DNA of 64,000 nt from positions 33,450 to 97,449 of the forward strand of contig NZ_SAIS01000017.1 of NCBI RefSeq assembly GCF_004360155.1. Direction: 5' to 3'. Positions 60,673-64,000 of this stretch are shown here, one piece after another; position 1 is the stretch's first letter; each line of letters starts with the position of its first letter. The stretch is from Paraglaciecola marina. GTDB lineage: Bacteria > Pseudomonadota > Gammaproteobacteria > Enterobacterales > Alteromonadaceae. Position numbers and translations under genes: made by a program. The notes beneath the pieces were generated by a model. It searched no databases. It was not told the origin of the DNA and worked only from the letters and a program-made list of their open reading frames with translations.

Positions 60673-63600
60673 TGATTACGTCAATTATTCAATGGTCTAT
60701 TCATAATCGTATATTAGTCTTGTTAAGCACCTTAGTTATTATAGGTGCTGGGTTATTTACCATCAAAAATACCCCAATTGACGCCATACCTGATTTATCA
60801 GATGTGCAGGTTATTATAAAAACCACTTATCCAGGACAAGCCCCCCAAGTAGTTGAAGACCAAGTTACTTACCCCCTTACAACTGCAATGTTAGCTGTGC
60901 CAGGTGCAACAACTGTTAGAGGTTTTTCCTTTTTTGGTGACTCTTATGTATACGTGATTTTCGACGAGAAAACAGACTTATATTGGGCAAGAAGTCGAGT
61001 GTTGGAATATTTATCTCAAGTGGCACCGAGTTTGCCAGATTCAGCTAAGGCACAGCTTGGGCCAGATGCAACTGGGGTAGGTTGGGTGTACATGTATGCT
61101 CTGATAAGCCCCAGTGGTAAACAGAGTTTGAGCGAACTTCGCAGCTTACAAGATTGGTTTTTAAAATATGAGTTGCAAACAGTACCTGGGGTATCAGAAG
61201 TAGCCTCAGTTGGCGGTATGGTGAAGCAATACCAAGTAATAGTTGACCCTATAAAATTACTAGCTTTTGATATGCCTTTGTCCCACGTACAAAGGGCAAT
61301 TCAAAGGGGCAATCAAGAAGCAGGGGCATCTGTGCTCGAAATGGCAGAAGCCGAATACATGATCCGCACCACAGGCTACATCGAAAACAAAACTGATATA
61401 GAAGCGATCCCATTGGGAATGTTAGACGATGCAGGGACGCCTATTTTAGTTAGAGATGTAGCAAAAGTTGAAATTGGACCACAATTACGCAGAGGTATAG
61501 CAGAGCTAAACGGGGAGGGGGAAACTGTAGGCGGTATTGTAGTAATGCGCTATGGCGAAAACGCCCAAGCAACCATTGATGGTGTCAAAGCTAGGCTGTC
61601 AGAACTACAAAAAAGCTTACCTGAGGGTGTAGAAATAATCACAGTATATGACCGCTCCACACTAATAAAGGACTCAGTCGATAACTTAAGCCAAAAGTTA
61701 ATTGCAGAATTTTTAGTGGTGGCGTTAATTTGCCTAGTATTTTTATTCCATGTTAGGTCATCTTTGGTGGCTATTATCAGCCTACCTGTGGGAATTTTCA
61801 TAGCATTTATTGCAATGTATATGTTGGATATTAATGCCAATATTATGTCTTTAGGTGGCATTGCTATTGCTATTGGAGCCATGATTGATGGTGCCATTGT
61901 TCTCGTAGAAAACCTTCACAAACACATAGAGAAAACGCCTTTAACTAAGGATAATCGCTGGAAGCTAGTGGCGACTGCAGCGAGTGAAGTTGGCCCTTCA
62001 TTATTCTTTAGCTTACTTATTATTACTGTTAGCTTTATCCCAGTATTTACCCTAGAGGCCCAAGAAGGGCGTATGTTTTCACCCCTTGCTTACACTAAAA
62101 CATTTGCCATGGCCGCAGCGGCGGTACTTTCTATTACCTTGGTACCAGTACTAATGGGATATTTTGTAAGAGGGAAAATTGTCAAAGAGCGAGATAACCC
62201 AATAAACAAAGGCTTGATAGCAGTTTATCAGCCGATTTTAAAGTCAGTTCTAACGTACCCCAAAATAACGGTTTTATGTTCGCTAATCATATTACTTATA
62301 GGACTGTGGCCAATATCAAAAATTGGTACTGAGTTTATTCCGCCATTAGATGAGGGCGACTTAATGTATATGCCAACCACTTATGCCTCAGTATCTATAG
62401 GAGAAGCTAGGTTTATATTACAACAAAGTAATAAACTCATTAAAACCTTACCAGAGGTAGAAAGCGTTTTTGGAAAGGTAGGCCGAGCTAATACAGCCAC
62501 GGATCCTGCGCCCTTAACCATGATAGAAACATCGATTCGCTTTAAACCTAAATCCCAGTGGAGACAAGGGATAACTAAAGAGTCGATTATTGAAGAGCTG
62601 GACCAATTAATTGATTTTCCTGGTGTCACAAATGCTTGGGTCATGCCTATAAAAACACGTATTGATATGTTAGCTACGGGCATCAAAACACCGGTTGGCA
62701 TCAAGATAGCCGGGCCAGATCTCGCTGTTATTCAAGATATAGGAAAGCAGCTTGAGTCAGTAATATCAGGTGTTGCGGGTACTGCTTCTGTTTATGCTGA
62801 ACGAGTAGCTGGCGGGCGCTATATCACTATAGATATTGACAGGCTCAACGCCGCCCGATTTGGCCTTAATATTCTTGATGTACAATCTTTTATTTCAAGT
62901 GCTGTAGGTGGAATGGATTTAACTACAAGTGTGGAGGGATTAGAGCGTTACCCGGTGCAAGTAAGGTTTCCACAATCCTACCGAGATTCCCCTGAGCAAT
63001 TAGGGTTACTGCCAATAGTGACCCCAAGTGGAGCCCATATAACCCTTGCTGACATAGCGACTATTGGGATTGAAAATGGCCCAGCTGGGATCAAAAGCGA
63101 GAATGCTAGGCCTAATGGTTGGGTGTATATCGACATAGAAAATGTAGACATAGGCCATTATGTTACTGAAGCTATCAATGCCGTTAATCAAGACCTAAAA
63201 CTACCTACAGGGTATTCGATTACATGGAGCGGACAATACGAATATATCCAAAGAGCAAAGGCCAAATTAAGTTATGTTATACCTTTAACGCTTGGGATAA
63301 TTATTGTGCTTTTATATCTAAATTTTAAAAGCATTCCCCAAGTTGTCATGATTTTGGGAACACTGCCTTTTGCATTAACGGGCGGGATTTGGTTACTTTA
63401 CATAGAAAACTTTAACTTTTCTGTTGCGGTAGGCGTTGGATTTATTGCTTTAGCAGGGGTAGCCGTAGAAATTGGGATCATAATGTTAACCTATTTAGAT
63501 GCCAAATATACCCAACTATGTAAACACGCCACCACAAGCAAGCTAATTAAAGACAGCGCTTTAAAAAGTGCAGTAATTGAAGGTTCTGCCATGCGTATAC

Positions 63601-63788
63601 GACCAGTTATGATGACATCAACCTCAATCATATTTGGTTTATTACCAGTCATGTATGGCACTGGTACAGGCTCTGAAATCATGAGCAGAATTGCAGCGCC
63701 TATGGTCGGAGGCATGATAAGTGCGTTAGTTTTAACACTCATAGTTTTGCCGGCAGTCTACTACTTATGGCGCTCAAATAGTTCTTAA
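60672..63788 (+). CDS. cusA: CusA-type copper/silver RND efflux pump (GTG start)
   Basis: 1038 residues of the heavy-metal RND family, about 12 membrane helices and two large periplasmic loops. The proton-path Asp lies in GAMIDGAIVLVEN. Two of the three metal-binding methionines of CusA align exactly (APLTMIETS and TRIDMLATGI); the third seems shifted by one residue (AVGGMDLTTSVEG). This favours Cu(I)/Ag(I) over Zn/Co/Cd. The GTG start at 60672 shares one base with the adaptor's stop. It is the last gene of the operon. Confidence 0.9.
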   Translation: MITSIIQWSIHNRILVLLSTLVIIGAGLFTIKNTPIDAIPDLSDVQVIIKTTYPGQAPQVVEDQVTYPLTTAMLAVPGATTVRGFSFFGDSYVYVIFDEKTDLYWARSRVLEYLSQVAPSLPDSAKAQLGPDATGVGWVYMYALISPSGKQSLSELRSLQDWFLKYELQTVPGVSEVASVGGMVKQYQVIVDPIKLLAFDMPLSHVQRAIQRGNQEAGASVLEMAEAEYMIRTTGYIENKTDIEAIPLGMLDDAGTPILVRDVAKVEIGPQLRRGIAELNGEGETVGGIVVMRYGENAQATIDGVKARLSELQKSLPEGVEIITVYDRSTLIKDSVDNLSQKLIAEFLVVALICLVFLFHVRSSLVAIISLPVGIFIAFIAMYMLDINANIMSLGGIAIAIGAMIDGAIVLVENLHKHIEKTPLTKDNRWKLVATAASEVGPSLFFSLLIITVSFIPVFTLEAQEGRMFSPLAYTKTFAMAAAAVLSITLVPVLMGYFVRGKIVKERDNPINKGLIAVYQPILKSVLTYPKITVLCSLIILLIGLWPISKIGTEFIPPLDEGDLMYMPTTYASVSIGEARFILQQSNKLIKTLPEVESVFGKVGRANTATDPAPLTMIETSIRFKPKSQWRQGITKESIIEELDQLIDFPGVTNAWVMPIKTRIDMLATGIKTPVGIKIAGPDLAVIQDIGKQLESVISGVAGTASVYAERVAGGRYITIDIDRLNAARFGLNILDVQSFISSAVGGMDLTTSVEGLERYPVQVRFPQSYRDSPEQLGLLPIVTPSGAHITLADIATIGIENGPAGIKSENARPNGWVYIDIENVDIGHYVTEAINAVNQDLKLPTGYSITWSGQYEYIQRAKAKLSYVIPLTLGIIIVLLYLNFKSIPQVVMILGTLPFALTGGIWLLYIENFNFSVAVGVGFIALAGVAVEIGIIMLTYLDAKYTQLCKHATTSKLIKDSALKSAVIEGSAMRIRPVMMTSTSIIFGLLPVMYGTGTGSEIMSRIAAPMVGGMISALVLTLIVLPAVYYLWRSNSS

Positions 63789-64000
63789 GTGACTAAAGAT
63801 TAGTTGCAAGCTATGAGCTTAGCTTTAATTAAGAGCTTAAAAATTACTTAGCCTTGTATTTATAATGACAAGGCTAAGCTCTTTGTTAAGTTTTAAGTAG
63901 AGTCAGTAATGGTGAACTATATATTCTGGGCACCATAATGTTACCTAATCTACAAATATTTAAGTTCCTATAATGTATATTAACTAGTCTGTCTTAGGGG
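63789..64000. other. end-of-window stretch without a gene
   Basis: 212 bp with no recognisable coding frame on either strand, holding the terminator of the copper operon. A gene may start beyond the window. Confidence 0.5.
63847..63885 (+). terminator. terminator of the copper efflux operon
   Basis: CTTAGCCTTGT (63847-63857) and ACAAGGCTAAG (63868-63878) form a perfect 11-bp stem with a 10-nt loop, followed by CTCTTTGTT. It lies about 60 bp after the cusA stop. Confidence 0.7.

Noticed and set aside
1..64000. CRISPR array, prophage, transposon, tRNA or toxin-antitoxin locus
   Set aside because: No regular direct repeats, integrase, transposase, tRNA cloverleaf or toxin-antitoxin pair was recognised in the window.

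Overview
The window looks like a chromosomal segment of a marine gammaproteobacterium of the order Alteromonadales (Alteromonas/Glaciecola/Paraglaciecola-like). The case rests on gene content and neighbourhoods: AcnD+PrpF methylcitrate operon, sseA, rlmJ, msrC-proQ-prc, pepN-DUF2835-NAD-GDH, pyrD-zapC-rlmKL-glutaredoxin-uup-DUF3466-rmf-fabA, plus an AT-rich composition. The genus cannot be fixed from the sequence alone. No tRNA, rRNA, insertion sequence, prophage or CRISPR array was seen, and the segment reads as core-like chromosome with metabolic cassettes.

Layout. 1-1600 (minus): 8-oxoguanine deaminase (cut by the window edge) and an NCS2 purine permease behind a RutR/TetR-like operator. 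1838-2668: sseA. 2726-7445 (minus): a four-gene glucosylglycerate cassette (glycerate kinase, phosphatase, GpgS, GH13_18 phosphorylase). 7645-11135: a probable Moco riboswitch followed by moaA-mobA-moaB-moaC-moaD-moaE. 11206-15626 (minus): a large secreted Asp-box/FlgD-Ig-like protein and an M2 (ACE-type) lipoprotein peptidase. 15908-19294: branched-chain 2-oxoacid dehydrogenase E1alpha/E1beta/E2. 19384-23671: rlmJ, an unusual protein-kinase-like gene, tesB and a gamma carbonic anhydrase. 23857-31681: class V aminotransferase, GntR regulator, prpB, prpC, acnD, prpF, with two GntR operators bracketing a promoter. 31687-31938: a small Cys-rich CWC reading frame without a normal start codon. 32026-36227: SIMPL protein, msrC, an acidic small protein, proQ, prc. 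36293-39143: two sodium-coupled transporters. 39213-47143: pepN, a DUF2835 gene, giant NAD-glutamate dehydrogenase. 47218-55384: pyrD, zapC, rlmKL, glutaredoxin-like, uup, DUF3466, rmf. 55436-55954 (minus): fabA. 56091-57057: a small unknown gene and a DUF1624 membrane protein. 57153-63788: copper/silver efflux operon (CopL-like small protein, TolC/CusC, CusB with a fused CusF-like tail, CusA).

How it fits together. The cassettes serve osmolyte handling (glucosylglycerate), cofactor supply (Moco), propionyl-CoA and branched-chain amino acid catabolism (bkd and prp; BCAA breakdown yields propionyl-CoA, so their proximity makes sense), amino-acid use (peptidases, NAD-GDH, aminotransferase), translation upkeep (rlmJ, rlmKL, uup, rmf) and copper defence.

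The most unusual signal is not a gene. The 3' end of pyrD and the bases after it hold nine GATC sites in 126 bp, spaced near multiples of one helical turn and partly created by otherwise atypical synonymous codons. Other items worth checking are the operator-promoter-operator arrangement in front of the GntR-prp operon, two perfect dyads ahead of the NAD-GDH gene, the rlmJ-kinase gene pair, and the CWC frame lacking a standard start.
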